In this document: one piece after another, positions 27,064-40,553 of the stretch | How the letters are laid out: the number at the start of each line of letters is the position of its first letter | Position numbering within the stretch: position 1 is the first letter of the stretch | Origin: Polydactylus sextarius | Lineage: Eukaryota; Chordata; Actinopteri; Polynemidae | Direction: 5' to 3' | DNA: 64,000 nt | Assembly (NCBI GenBank): GCA_016801845.1 | Contig: CM028926.1 | Span: 7,910,501-7,974,500 of the forward strand | The notes under the pieces: generated by a model | The model's input: the letters and a program-made list of their open reading frames with translations, nothing else | The model's database searches: none | What the model was told of the DNA's origin: nothing | Position numbers and translations under genes: made by a program

Positions 27064-27067
27064 TCAG
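27064..27067 (-). other. Formin exon 1 leader fragment next to the splice acceptor
   Basis: The minus strand reads TTTTCTGCGTCTTTCAG then CCTGAATG, a strong acceptor four bases before the ATG. The transcript must therefore start in a separate upstream exon. Confidence 0.65.
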
Positions 27068-27518
27068 GCTGAAAGACGCAGAAAAGGGTGGGATTAGTTG
27101 GGAAAAACACTCCCACGTTTATTTGAAATGAGCAACAGTGTTTAGCAATAGATTGAGCAGTCACTGCACTTAAAATGAATTACTGTAGTGCTGTGTTGAC
27201 CTCATAGAGGTTTGTCAGAACTGATGAAAAACATAATTAAAACATTAAATGGTTATTATAAGTAAAATGATTGACCTAAAAAGACACCATTAAAATCGCT
27301 GTTGATCATGTCACTATGGTCGTTTACCTATTTCATTAATTGTGAAAACATAAGAATTTTAAAAATTGTCTAAAGTAATTCTGTCTACATCCTGTCTTAA
27401 TCCTATTTATAAATAACTGTAACCATGTGTCACAATGTGTTAAATATGTTAACATTATTATCTCACAACAGATCAGGAAGTTTAGAAAACAAACAAAAAA
27501 TAAACAAAAACAACTTAC

Positions 27519-27830
27519 TTGTATTATTGTTCTTTTTTGTTTTGTTTACTGTCTCTTTTCGCAGAGACCTCCCGTAGAAACGTCCTTAGCGGAGAGCGAC
27601 ATAAAACTGGGCAGCAAAGAAAGAAAAGTTTCGAAACTACCTGTGCGTAATCGACACGCCCAGATGTCTCGCTCCGCTCACGTTGGCCCACACGCTCCAA
27701 GCAGGAGGAACTCTGGGTTTTATACGGAAGTGTTTTGGCTCGTTGGCTGGAGTTTGAGGCCGCGCTGGATTTTCTGTACAGCTGTCAACCAGTTGTTATG
27801 TGAGTAGTCCATCCACAGTATTTATAGACT
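27519..27830 (-). promoter_or_regulatory. Candidate formin leader exon and promoter region
   Basis: A strong minus-strand donor (ACAA then GTAAGTTG, exon edge near 27519) precedes a locally GC- and CpG-richer block at about 27560-27790, against AT-rich surroundings. It lies about 450 nt upstream of the coding exon, so a first exon plus core promoter is plausible. The start site is not defined. A plus-strand open frame over this block has no recognisable content and is left out. Confidence 0.4.
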
Positions 27831-29946
27831 CCTCCAACGTGATTAACGTCTTGACCGATAGGGGAAAGAAAATCAATGTTTTGAAGGTGTCTGCATGTTT
27901 TTTCACACAAGTTCGTGAAAACTAAGTCAATCGTACCTTTAAAAAGTCACACTGGACGCCACTTTTAGAGCTACTGCGCTCGTTTCTTTTGCTTTATGGT
28001 TTATCAGAAAGTATGAAAAAGACGAATAAGTTGAATTGACAGTATATTCTGGTTAAATATTAAACCTATTGACCAGCCAACACAATGGTATCTGTTTGAA
28101 AGTAGGCTTGTGGTCACTTAGTAGCAAGCACTTCAACTCTGTCCCAGAAATGATAAGGCCTCAAAATGATGGTTGTAATTCCTTAAACACATTTGTATGC
28201 AAATCATGTGGTTAGTCATTATAAAACACTGAGGGAAACCTGCTGGAACACTTTCAACTAGACTTCCTGCTACTCCTCTACTCTTCCCAGTAGTATAAAT
28301 GATCTAAGGCTCAACAAAAAAGTAAATAAAAAAATGCCAGGAAGAAAGACTCATTGCACTTTATTTTTTAATTAGTAAAATCACAGAGGACAAATGGGAA
28401 ATGATAAGCGATGACATTATGACTTCTTTTAAAACTTTTATGACCAAATCACAATTTACAAGATCTGTTGTGCTTTATTGTATTGTATTTGGTTGTAATC
28501 CAAGTTAATTAGGAGAGAAACACAAATAGGGAATTGTTTCCACAAACTGTTTATGATTTAAATATTGGGTTATTGCCATGTTGACAGGTTTTATTATCTG
28601 TGCACACCTACACAAAGAAAACATCCTGATTGGATAAACTGCTGATGTCCTGTTAAAAGAACATCAGGCCAAACCAGTCTTGTCTAATTCAACATCTCTA
28701 AAGTCAGTGTCTCAGAAGCTGACTCAGCATCCAGTCTGGTAGTGTGAAGAGATACTGAAACTTGTGACCGACAACACCTGTGGTTTCACCTGTGTCCAGC
28801 ATTTCCATTCATTGTATTGTCATACACATAATGAATGGTGTCATACATATTTATTATGTGCATTAAAAGCCTGAAACTAAGTCAGTAAAGGAAATAAGAT
28901 ACACGCAACAATTAAATTCACTAAATGCACATGAGCCACAGGATGTAGGCTAAATGGTATTTGTCTCTTTGCAGTTGCAGTCTTAGTACTACCAGGGAAA
29001 GTAATTGACTGAAATCATGATCTGGATATTTGTGGGGAATTATGAAAATATAATCTTATGATTGTGAAATAAGTCATGGAAAGAGATAGGGATATATCAG
29101 ACTGTATTGCCATATACATACATATTACATACATTGTGAGTTTTCTGTACATACTCTGAGAGCTTCCCATATCAAACTAACAGAATTGTGTCAACTGCAC
29201 AGTTAAGTGAACGAAAACATCCAGCAGATTTTATTGGAAATGCAGAACAAGACAAAGACATTCAGCTGACTAGAATTTAAAAGAAAGAAGTTTACATAAC
29301 ATACAATGTTATGTTACAAACAGATTGGTAAATAAATATCTTAAAATAAGAAACATGTACTCATACATTCTGTCCTTTAAGAGACACTGAAATGTGTACG
29401 GTAACATAAAGAGCATGTGGTATTATGTGTATATGGTATTTCCATTCGCTGTCTGTTTTAAACATGAGACTGCAAAACTTGAGTTCCAGACACTGGCATG
29501 TCAAAACTAATCATACACTGTCCATGTGTCACAATTTGATTTTGATTTCTTTATGATATCTGAGTTGTCTTTCATGGAAGCATCCACCATGTGGATTGAT
29601 GCTGAGTTGGTGCCAAAGTTTCCCAACAATTTTTGAGGCTTGTTTCCATGTGTAAACACTGTTGTAAAAAGCAGATACTTTTAACTGCTGCGATTCCCAA
29701 AATCTGGGAGGTCCAATTAATTATGGATTCTATATTACATTAGAGAAAATTGCTATATTCATGATATATATTTTCTCTTCTATTCATGTAAACGGATCAT
29801 TCAGGCAGGTATTCCACAAAGGGATATTAGAAACATAGTGGGATAACTTTGATAAATGTGCTACATCCTGATGACTTTGATTGGAATCTGTAACAGAACA
29901 TGCATACTCATCAAAATCAGTACAGTTTCAATGGAGTTTAAAGGAC
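27831..29946. other. Intergenic DNA between formin promoter and arfip2 3' end
   Basis: AT-rich with no gene, structured RNA or repeat family recognised. Its upper edge abuts the presumed arfip2 3'UTR. Confidence 0.45.
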
Positions 29947-29952
29947 TTTATT
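29947..29952 (-). terminator. arfip2: Candidate poly(A) signal of arfip2
   Basis: AATAAA on the minus strand, about 490 nt beyond the stop codon at 30439-30441. The intervening 29953-30438 would then be 3'UTR. Confidence 0.4.
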
Positions 29953-30438
29953 ACATTTTTTGACATTATCCCGCTAGCTTGCTAATGCGATTTGTGGAAT
30001 TCCTTCCATGTGATATACTCTGCAATATTAAAATAATGATTTAGACCACATTTAAAAAAACAAAAAACAATAAAATAATGTATGTGCAAAACTGTCAATG
30101 GGGTATCTCCACAATAGTAGTAGTCTATACTGTACATACGTGATATACATATAAATGATTGTGCTACTGAAAGAATAACAAAGTAACAAAAGGTCATTTT
30201 GTGACTAAACAAAAAATAATCTAAATACAACTGAAGTCATTGTTCCATCTATGTAAAAACAGTGATATTGAAAAACATTACAAAACTGATCACTCATGTT
30301 TTTCCTTATCACTGGGCGCTTCTGTTCCTACAATATTCTCCTTTATACATCTGACTCTGTCCATCTAACCATCGTGTTATGTTCATCACTGACCAGTTTG
30401 TCACTACACATCTCAAACAGCTGAGCCCTGAGTGATCT

Positions 30439-33400
30439 CTACTGCTCCTCAAGCCAAGATGGCTTTTCTGATCCTCTGGGCTTTAACTTTACATTGAACT
30501 GTATTAGAGTTTGTTCCAACTGCTGCTGGTTGCCAGCAAAGTAAGCTGAGATAGCATTGTGGAAGAGAAGCAGCTGCTTGTGCATCACCTTCACCTAGGA
30601 AAAAAAAAGAGAAATGGAAGAAGTGTGCCATTACAAACACATCTTAAAGTGTTCACAGAAAAAGCTCATGGTCATCTATTAAGATGACATTTAGCTACTA
30701 AGATTACTTTTAAGAAACTCAATCTTAGAAACAGCTTGCACATTCCTCTATGATGAATTCCCAAGTGACGAACACGCCTTTTAAGATTTGTCCAGCATGA
30801 AAAGTTACATACGTCAACTAATTTGGATTTTTATCTTTTCATTCATTAATTTGGCCAGTGCTGTCGAAATAAAAAGGAATAATGTTTTATTTGCTTAACG
30901 GTGTGGGTCATGGGTGTTAGATTTGATCAAATTGAGGATTTCTCTCTGCACTGTAATTATCTGCAATTATCAGGAATATACATGTGTATGTGCATTAAAA
31001 AGTTTTATCTGCTATAAACGAAGGAGCATTTTCTGCCTAGATGATGAAAAACATTAACATTTAACACTGGACTATTTTAACATTCAGGAAACCATCCAAA
31101 AGCAATTTTGGGTGGTTGTTTTTATGGAGTTAACACCAGACAGAAAATTAGTGTTTTACTGCCCTCTGTGGTTTAAGTTTTAAACATGTTTCACAACAAC
31201 CATCAGCATCACTGATATTAAGCTGTGGATGTAACTGTGCACTATTAAATCTATAATTAGGCCCAGGTTAGCAAAAACATATATATATTTTAGGAGATAT
31301 TAAAATATTCTTATATATATTATGTGGACATTTCACTTGTTAACTACAAACCTTGTTTTCCTCCAAGAATTTCAGCTTGATGGTGACATCACTACGCAGT
31401 CTTTCATATTTGTCTCTGTGGATCTGGTACTCATGCTGAGCCATTTCAATACGAACCATGGCAGCTGCATCTCTAGGGCCCAAACTCATCTCTTCCAAAT
31501 CTGAACGATAGGCATCAAACTCAAGCCTGTAAACAAACACAGCAGAGGCTATCACAGACTTCCAGGTAATCACCCAACACACATTCAGACTACTCTCCTC
31601 AACTCTTAAGCAGTACGTCAGGTTTTGATTTACCTTGCATTTTCATACAGTTTAATGGTCATCAAAGTATCCTCCATTGTTTTGTTGACCAGTGTGTTGA
31701 TACTGGATACAAAGAAGTTGATGGCACCAAGCAGAGCCTCGCCATTCTTACACAACAGCTTCTGTGTTTCTGCATTATAACCAAATTCATCCTGCAGAGA
31801 AAGAGTTTTATATACTACCTGCATTTCAATGTCACATCATACACAGCTCTGACAATACTATACCTGCAACTCTGGGGACTTCTGGCTAAGGTCGGTGAAG
31901 GTGTCTCCTAAAGCCTGTTGCGTTTGCACCATATTTTGAAAATGATTGATGAGTGCAGTGGCCAGTCTCAGGATGTTCTCATACTTGCTCTTGGTCTCTC
32001 TTAACACGTCAATCTGAGCCTCAAGTTCCAGGTCTACTGTTCGTGATCCTCGGCCAAACCGCTCTGAAAACATCTGTTTGGTACACTGAATAGCAGATAC
32101 AAATAGATTTAATTAAACACTGGATACAGCAAACAATAGAACAAATACATGCTTGGTAGCACAGGATACTCAAAACTGTTTAAGGGGATAATGCAACGGG
32201 GGAATAGGACTGATTTATTCTGGAAACTTTTAAAAACAAACAATACCTTGTATGTGTTTATTCCCCATTTCTTGACACTGTCCAGTTTTTCCACTGCCAC
32301 ACCACGAGTAACTTCTTCAGTTGAATTACAAGTGTTGTGGTTTGCTGACCCTAGAACAAAGAACAATACACACTGATCCATGTTGTTCTATCAAAGTTTA
32401 CAAAGCAGAGAGCTATAGAAATCATGTGGATGATGGGAATGAGTGAGGACAGTATGGGAATGATGGTGAGCCTAGTGATACCTCGATGCTGGTCTGTGTG
32501 TTGAGCAAGATGGCTGGCTGCAGACTGGCTGCGAGGCAAGCCCCTGGATTTCATGCGAATGTCTGAAATGAGCATGGTGATGATAGAGTGAGGATGAGAA
32601 AAAAGAATGGCAGTGAAATATGGGTAAGTCAGTGAGATTAGATATGCATCTGTAGAGCAGAGTATGTAAAGTGAAAGGAAAATATTAGGCTCCTTGGTGG
32701 AGGGTACATAACAAATTGGAGTTACAGAGGCTTTGAGATAATCTGCCATGCAGGTTGCTCATGCAGAATAAAAGGATTTATCAGAAAAGGTGAAAACGGA
32801 CTTCAGGGGATGAAAGATAAGTACCAGGCAATGACAAAACATCCAAAGTGCATATTATATTACCAAAGAAAACATTCTTAACAGACATCAGTACATTACA
32901 AGTGACAGGTTGGTACTACCAGGTTAGTGCAGCCCTAATTTTTGACGTCTACCAAAATATTTCTGGATGCTGAAGCTGCCAGTTCAAGAAGTACAAGCAG
33001 AGTTGCATACAATTCCCTCGGTCAAGCAATATTAAAACCTTTTATAGGGAACTGAAACAGACCAACATATAAAGGTTAACTTAGAAAACAAAAAAGGTTT
33101 GTTAGAATACACTGCCACCTGGTCCTGGTGCAGGGGCTCGTCTTCTGTCCAGATACTCAGGGTTGAAGCGTATTGCAGGCCCTATGAGATATGGATGTTT
33201 GTAATATGAACCTAGATTAGCCTAGAGGTCAGCAGTTCTCTAGTGACACATTAAAATAAATAAAAGAGTGAAAAGCTCTTGGTATGGTTTCTTAAAGGCG
33301 CATTAAGTATTGACCTCTCTCAGTGAGTGGAAGATTGAAACAACACTGACAGATCCCTGGCACAGCTCATGATAGCCTGCAGATGATGACAGACAGAGTG

Positions 33401-34599
33401 GGGGAAAGGGCATCTTCAAAACAGAAAGCGGAACAAACAGCAAGCTGTTTGAAGCCAGAAATGTCAGCACCTGGTGAAGTAATTGCATGGTCATTGGTAC
33501 TGATTGACAGTTCTACTAAACTAAGGTAGAGTTGTTGGCATAATTTGAATCTACAGGGTAATAATTCTCACTTCATGCACCTTTAAATTGGTGATATGTT
33601 GAGCTCACTGTGTTTGTACTGTGAAGAAGAAACGTCAAAACAAAACCCATAGAGGACAACAGGAAGTATACTAGTAGTACCTTTGATGGTGCTGGTAGGA
33701 ATGATGCCCCCTGCAGGCCCTCCATATCCTCCTGAGACAATGCTGGTTTCATTCAGGTTGGGTCCAGACACCATTACTTGCTGCAAATCCTGATGGATTT
33801 ACAACAAAGTATTTGAAAACATATGGTTAAGCCCATAAATATTACCACAGTTTCAACACCTACATGTACAGTACAGTGCAGCCTTTATAATGATATTAAA
33901 GGTAAGGTAAGTAAAAGTATTGTATCTTTAGAGTCCATAAAACGGTGACTTAATTTTTCCAACATAACAATATAGCAGTGTTAACTCAATTTTGTTAGTT
34001 CAAATGTTAGGAAACTATGCAATAATATGTAAACTGAAGCCGAGTGATCCAAGCACACACAGTGACCATGCCAAGAAACTGTTCATGTGCTGGTTAATAT
34101 GCTATGGTAGCTCTCGGGATTATCTTCCTCACAAAGACAGACATATTGTACTGTATTTGTATGAGACGTAGAATGATGCCCTACATTTAGGAATTTCATT
34201 GACTGTGTCGTGCAAAAGCTCATTCTACTAATATGTCTAGAACATCGTATCCCAATTACTGTCAGATTTGCTCCACTTAGCACATCAGTCCTTAATGCAA
34301 GTATTGATGTTGATAGTGGCATATTGTTACTGGACATAGCTGCAGGCCTGTGCTTGGTGACAGGCCTGTGTAGGAACAGTTGGCCTGTCCAGCCTTGACT
34401 GTGCTGTCATGTGTGAAATGATGGAGAACAACAAAATTCCTATACACACTTAATAATGGGGATATTATTCGTAAGGTGAGACAAAATGTAAGTGACCGAC
34501 CTGCTCCAGACTGTCATCCTCTGGTAGAGTCCCTGTGTCTCCATTGCTGTTAATGGGGATCTCCATGGTAGCAGCCTTGCTCATGATACTGTCTGCCAT
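30439..34599 (-). CDS. arfip2: Arfaptin-2 (AH/BAR-domain protein), complete, 9 coding exons
   Basis: Coding exons, 5' to 3': 34599-34501, 33789-33681, 33181-33119, 32562-32482, 32350-32247, 32085-31864, 31791-31634, 31526-31352, 30594-30439. All junctions are GT-AG with matching phases, giving 388 aa with every exon included; human ARFIP2 is about 341. The N-terminus (MADSIMSKAATMEIPI, then QQVMVSGPNLNETSIVSGGY) matches recalled ARFIP2. The AH/BAR domain runs from WGINTYKCTKQ through RFGRGSRTVDLELE, DLSQKSPELQ, FGYNAETQKLLCKNGE and SLGPRD to the final PSWLEEQ. Arfaptins form crescent dimers that bind Arl1, Arf and Rac GTPases and curved trans-Golgi membranes. Exons 33181-33119 (21 codons) and 32562-32482 (27 codons) begin and end in phase 1, so either or both can be skipped; skipping both gives 340 aa. 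Arfip2a versus arfip2b is unresolved. Confidence 0.94.
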
Positions 34600-34609
34600 A
34601 ACGAAATCT
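34600..34609 (-). other. arfip2: Leader bases of arfip2 coding exon 1
   Basis: The acceptor TTGCAG is followed by ten leader bases and then the ATG at 34597-34599, so the promoter lies in an upstream non-coding exon. Confidence 0.6.
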
Positions 34610-34723
34610 CTGCAAGACAGCATCAAATACTGACACATGCAGATGCAATCATGGCTGCAGATAAACAAGATGACAACAACACAGCTTTCTAATCTACAAA
34701 ATACATAATAACAGCTTTCTTAC

Positions 34724-34900
34724 ATCGATGCTATCGTGGCCGGCTAATATCAGCGGTGCTGATGTGGCTACTACTTGACAGCTAGCTTCCTCACCAGTGT
34801 GGCGACCTGATATTTGAGCCAAGTCCAGCCGTCCGAGAGGAGAAACAAGCCGCTGTTTGCACAGACAGCAGACCCGTAATATCAGATATTCAACGGGAGA
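34724..34900 (-). promoter_or_regulatory. arfip2: Candidate arfip2 non-coding first exon and promoter
   Basis: A minus-strand donor (CATCGAT then GTAAGA) ends a GC-richer block with several CpGs about 115 nt above the coding exon. It is the nearest plausible leader exon. The upper limit is approximate. Confidence 0.45.
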
Positions 34901-35213
34901 GCACCGTTGTGTTTAATTACAACGGAAGGCTACATCCATGATTATTTGCCCAGCAATGTTGACGTTTTGTGCCTCCTTCCATTTAATTCAGCCAAGAAAA
35001 TCCCTGCATCCAGCCAGCTAACAGCTTTAGCAGTATCACTTCGAAATAAAAGTTTGTGTGTTTTTATCTTATCGTTAGTCGCATTGTTTGTCTCCAAAAT
35101 CAAAGTACTTGGAGTAAAACGTAAAAACTATATTGTTTAGTGAGTGATACTTTACAAACAAGAGGGTGAATGTGTATACTGTGAGGGCATGCTCTTATTT
35201 TGAAGGATAATAC

Positions 35214-35300
35214 CTTTAACGTAGCATCATCGTCAAGCCGCCTCCCAGCTCCATCTTCCACGTAGTGCAGTGCTGACGTTGCTTTCCACCTAATCTGCAG
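35214..35300 (-). promoter_or_regulatory. arfip2: Possible alternative arfip2 first exon with a CRE-like site
   Basis: A second GC-richer block ends in a minus-strand donor (GTTAAAG then GTATTA). It contains TGACGT at 35274-35279, a CRE half-site. It may be a distal promoter for arfip2. The only support is the donor match and base composition. Confidence 0.3.
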
Positions 35301-38300
35301 TGCTGTCCTGCTCCTGTAGATGTCACTAACAGTTCACTAACTAGAGGAAAGAAAAGCTGACATGACACTCTCCATCAGTGACTCTATTAATGCGCCGCCC
35401 CCCGCAAATGTCATGAATATTAATCATCAGGTAGAAGACTGCCGCGTCCTGTCCGTTACATTGATTACAATATCTCTTGAAATCAAACTGTATAAATACA
35501 GTCGTTTGTTTAGTCATGTGAAAGGCCTCGAGTTAGACCTCACCCTAGTAAACTGACCACACTTCCAATTATTTGCCTCATTTGTTTCAATCAGGGATGC
35601 GAGGAAAGCGCACATGGTCTCCAAATGTAGAAGTTTTTTTTTTCTGTAATTACTGTAACTCTGAGCAGAGAATCAACCCTTCACACCAACCCACAACAGG
35701 TTTCTATGGTAAAGTGGTTAATTATCCTTGATATGCTTATTTCCTGCAAGTGCTATTTTTTCCTCCAAACATCTAAATTCTCATGTTGGAAAACCTTTTA
35801 CGCCTTTTTTCCAATTCTTGCTTCTTCATCTTTTTTTTTTTTTTTTTGTCTTTTGACTGAATTTGACTGTTGCATCCCCAAGATCAAAGACAGCAAAATG
35901 GCAAATGATGAGGGTGGGTTATTGATGTTTTCCTCTTAATCAACAAATAAACATGTCCAAGGATGACTGGCATAATATCTGTCTCTGCTTTTGATCCTTC
36001 TGCCAAAAATTGTAGAATTTTTTGAGCATTAAGTCTGACAGGGAATGAGGTGCAGAGTATACAAACATCATCTATAAACATTCTCAGTCATCCAAATCAT
36101 GAGATAAAAGTATGTAGAAGCACTAAGGCATAATAAACAAGTTAATGTTTGACAAAAGTGCTATGTTTGACAAGGCCCCATTATCTCAACATTTCCATAT
36201 TGGAAGTAGTATGTTTATTATGAACATCAGCCCACTTGGCAAAAGAGGTGATTCCAAATTTTCCTGGAGTAAGAGAGTTTGTAGCCCGTTCCTTTATGCA
36301 GAAAATAAGCAAGGCTACAGTTGATAGTGTCAACAGCCTGATCTAATACAGTAAAATGTTTTGGGTAATAATACACATTCAAGTCATTCAGTTGTCAATC
36401 AGTGACTGGAAGCCAAAAACTGAAGTTGAAGAAATGTAATGGTAATGAGGCTGTTTCTGTTACAATCATCTCAAAGCTAAATGTTTCAGTGGTTGACCAG
36501 CTACTTGAGTTCCACTTTGGTAAGTGAATAATTGAAAGGATATGTTTTGACTTACCATTTGAAGAGACTGAGTGACTCAACATCCTTTAGTTCTGGTACC
36601 TTTGACCTCCACATTATTCATGGGCCACAAACAGCCCGATGTTGCTGAGGTTTGAATTTTAAAAACCAGTTGTTTGGTTTTTTGGAGTGGAGGTAAAGGA
36701 AATTATGTGCAGCGGTTAGTTTCTAGCATTGCATGAGATTGCAAGCTTTAATTAGGTACTTAAGGCTTATTAAAGCAAAGTTTAATCAGAAATTCTCTCG
36801 TTTCAGCATGTTAATGTGATTAACATCCCAGCTGTAGCTTCATAACAGTTTTATATATTAACAGTGGAAGGGGTTACTGTTTGTCAAACTCTCTCTACTT
36901 TCACCCTTGTATAGATATTTTAAGACACCAAATTTCTCACACAGAGAATGTAAATTTAGTGTCGCCTATAAATTTAGAACAAGGCCAAATTAAATTTTAA
37001 AGGTCTCTGGCGGGGTCTCCTCTGAGACTCTACTGAATGTGACAAAGCCAGCATGTGCATGTGAGGGGAGCGTGAGACCTACACTGTGGTGTTCCCAATC
37101 CCCCGTCAATTTAGGGAATAGTTGATCTTGTTTTATAATGATCATTAAGAATGGTTCCAGATGTCAGGAATTCATTGTCACCCATTCCCCTGCACTTTGC
37201 AGTAGAAAATAAGAGTGGAAGTGAGAGTGAGAAATGGAGAAAAACAATGCAGAACAGTGCTGCTTGCATTGTTACTGCATGGGAATTACAAACAGGGCTC
37301 ATTTTTTACATTATAGAGCATATGGAAGCAATTTTAAAGTGTCTTTAATGTGCCGTTTCAAACAGTCTGTCAACCTTTTTTCCAGTTGGTGGTTCAATCA
37401 ATGTTCGCTCAGAGAAAAAGCAATTCATCATCATAATGGATTCTTGGATGCTGTGAATGTCACTTGTAGAATGTCTGAAAAGACAACACATAATCAAAAA
37501 CAATATATATTTATATGTTTTCCTTTTACTGAATATTATTTATATCATAACTATAAATTTGTGCTTTGAAAAGGTTTAAATTACAGAGAGGGTAGAGATA
37601 CGGGTGCTTGTGAAATACTGCATGATTTAGGAGTACATCGAATTTCTAATAACACGAAACATTACTTTGAATGACAGACGTGTTTTCACACAAATACAAA
37701 GACTCTTTGTTCCATCTTTTCTCTTCTCTTCTCTTAATTTTGAAGTCTTTCATTTAAGAATAAACACATCCAAATTGTCAAGAGTATTTGCATTATTTAA
37801 ATATAGTCTCAGACAACTAAAGAAAGTAATATTTTATCACATGAAAAGAAAAATAAACTTAAGGGTATTATTTAATGACTATGACTGTTTCAAACGTATA
37901 CAGTGTTTCTATTTTCAAAAGAAACCGCGTCTGTGTCGGTGAGCACAATGATCTAGGGTGTATGGCGTGAGAGCAATGGCCCCAATAAAATGCAGGCTTT
38001 ACTATTGCTCTGATGTTTTCAATTAAACTCACCTGCATAATCAGAGGGACAACCATTCAGAGGCCGCAAATAAACTGAAGGGGCAATTTAGGAATCGTAA
38101 ATCCCGCAAGAGCTTGTTGGCATTTTCATTGAAGTGTTAAAGCAGTTGTTAATTTTGTTTTCATGGAGGCTACCTTTGGTTGGCACACAGAGACTGTGGT
38201 CAGGATATGCACGAAAATGCATGTTTAGTTTCTTTATACTGTTTATTTACTTTGTCATGCAATTTTCTGTTTTGCAGGTCTCAAATTTTGCTGTTTCTCT

Positions 38301-40260
38301 CATTCTTGTTTCCTGTTTTCCTCTAACCATGAATTAGGAATGCTTTTGTATATGAGCTCCATGTGTATATGTATAGATAGATATTACTACTCTGAAACTA
38401 AAGACAAATTGTAATGACTACACCAGTGTTTCTTAAAATTATTATATCTGAATGAAATCTGGGTTTTGAGACACGAAGCACCTCCTGACAAAGATTACCT
38501 TAGCATTTCTTTTTTTATCACCAATTACTGGCTTCGTTTAAATTGCGAATGGCCAGTAAATGCTGAACAATGTCCATGATTACATGTTACTTGAGAAACA
38601 CTTATTCTGTCTGTGATGAGTTCCTGACTCACAATTTTTCAGTTACATAACAGCTTAAGACCCAAAAAATTAGGGTTTATATGTCTCCTCAATTCAAATT
38701 TGTTCAGGCTGCTGCATGGCAGTGCGCTGCAGTTGACAACTGTTTCTCCAAGTGAGGACAGCACTGACTAGAGAAAACAATATGGTATACAAAGAAAATG
38801 TGGGTGTGATAAAAGTCATAAAACTACTGTGCAAAAAGAGGAAAAATAGAATGCTGAAAATCTGTACTAAATAGAGTGATTTGCAGACATGGAACCACCA
38901 CATTTTATAGGCTAAAGGGGCAGTTAGGAGAGCTTTTTGTTTTGACATATTCCATTACTATAATTTGGAAAATACTACAGTATGTGAAAGCTAGATTACA
39001 TGTTATTAATACAAATTATATGAACATTACAAGCAAAACAATAAAACATGACCATTAACCCCAGTAAAGCATCCCAAAAACATTTTTCTCCAACTACAGC
39101 ATATCCAGGTTTGGGTACTAGTGGCAGCAGGATAGAAAAAGCAGCCATGCTCCAGGAAGTCCCTATTTTTTCTCCTGTGACGATTCCAAACTGTGCCATT
39201 GCCAACTGGAAGATGTATTCTTTCCCGGGGCCTCTAAAGGTCCACTTCAAATCAGCTATGCCTGGTACATCTTTAATGTAGCGGCCACATAAGATAACTA
39301 TATCTAAAGCTCATTGTTTTGTGGTGCAGCTTGCCCTCAACCATCATGCCATGTCAAGTTAATTTGTGCAGCCCAGAATAGAAATTTTCATTGTGAACAC
39401 ATGGAAGAAACAACATCAGAGGAGTGAAATCAAACACACACTGGGGTCCATGGTTAAGAAAAGGCAATCACAAACCACTAATGGCAAATTGTAATGATAA
39501 TAGAAAATAGAGTTTAAAAGTTAGTTTGTATTAAGCCCAGTTTAGAGATAATTATGTCAGTGTTACATCCAAAGACTTCCAATATAAGTCAATGAAAACA
39601 GTAATTTCTCATCACATTATTCCAATACAAATAATGAGTGGACAGTTCAACTTGGACATTGTGTGAGGGGATGTTTGCAAAGTAGCTTGAAAGACTCTTG
39701 ATCCCATTTTCTTTCACTAATGAGAACAACTATAAAAGTTTCTTGCTCAATCCTCACTTGAATTCAACATCTTTATCAGCTAGTTAGTGATGTTAAAAGG
39801 AATGTGTCAAACTGAAAAATTAAAGCTTTTTGGAATTTCAATGAGTAATGATACCCTCTCCATTAATACATTACACACTGGGGAGTGGGTGTGAAGTGTC
39901 CCTGATAGTTTATCAATCATGTTAAAGTGAGCTCATGAAAATGCTTCAAAAGCTTTAAAGCTCTAATTTTAAATGTGCAAGAACCATATAGTACATTCTG
40001 TGGTTCTTCATACAAGATACTTTGGGCAACTTGGTTGCAAGCTAAATTCACAAAACACATGTAGACAGGATTAGCAGTCTCTCATGATGCTCAGTTAGCT
40101 GAATGGGTGAAAGTGAACTATGTTGTAACCAAGAAGGAATCCAAATTGTTCTCTTTGAGTAGATTTGAAAATTGGCCGGAGTTTCACATCTAGCACTTCA
40201 GAGAATTCCCAAAGATAGTGTAAAAGCTTAAAGACAACTACCTAGTCCCTTTTACTGAAA
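35301..40260. other. Left part of the 22-kb gene-free interval upstream of arfip2
   Basis: No protein gene recognised. A T run lies near 35831-35847. The stretch about 36720-37010 is rich in TAAT-type homeodomain-like words and would be a place to look for conserved non-coding DNA. At 39048-39281 both strands stay open; see findings. Confidence 0.4.
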
Positions 40261-40274
40261 GAATGGGTCTATGA

Positions 40275-40553
40275 CGGAGGATGGAGGTTGCCCACCAATC
40301 AAACAGTCTGTGATTCATTCCCCGGCTCCTCTTGTCTGCATGTGGAAGTGTTCTTAGGCAAATGCTGAACCCTTAATTTCCCCTGATGTATCATCGTTGT
40401 GTGAGTAATAGAAAAGCACTCAGTGTGTGGAAAAGCTCTGAATGACTGTGTATGTGAATGGGTGAATGTGGCCTGTAGTATAAGTTGTTTGTGTGGTCAG
40501 TAAGACTGGAAAAGTGCCTTAAAAAAAAAAAAACCCATTTACCATCCATTTAC
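40275..40553 (+). mobile_element. Degenerate tRNA-derived fish SINE
   Basis: The element has the layout of a widespread teleost short repeat: a head with a worn B-box (GTCTGTGATTCATTCCCCGG), then TGTCTGCATGTGGAAGTGTTC, GGCAAATGCTGAACCC, a body with GTGAATGGGTGAATGTG, and a tail resembling the usual GTGGTCAGTAAGACTGGAAAA ... CCATTTACCAT. A 13-A run interrupts the tail at about 40521-40533. Identification is from memory of the repeat, not a library search. Many substitutions suggest an old copy. Confidence 0.7.

Noticed and set aside
27427..27807. 126-codon plus-strand frame next to the formin
   Set aside because: It covers the presumed promoter and leader of the minus-strand formin and shows no family resemblance.
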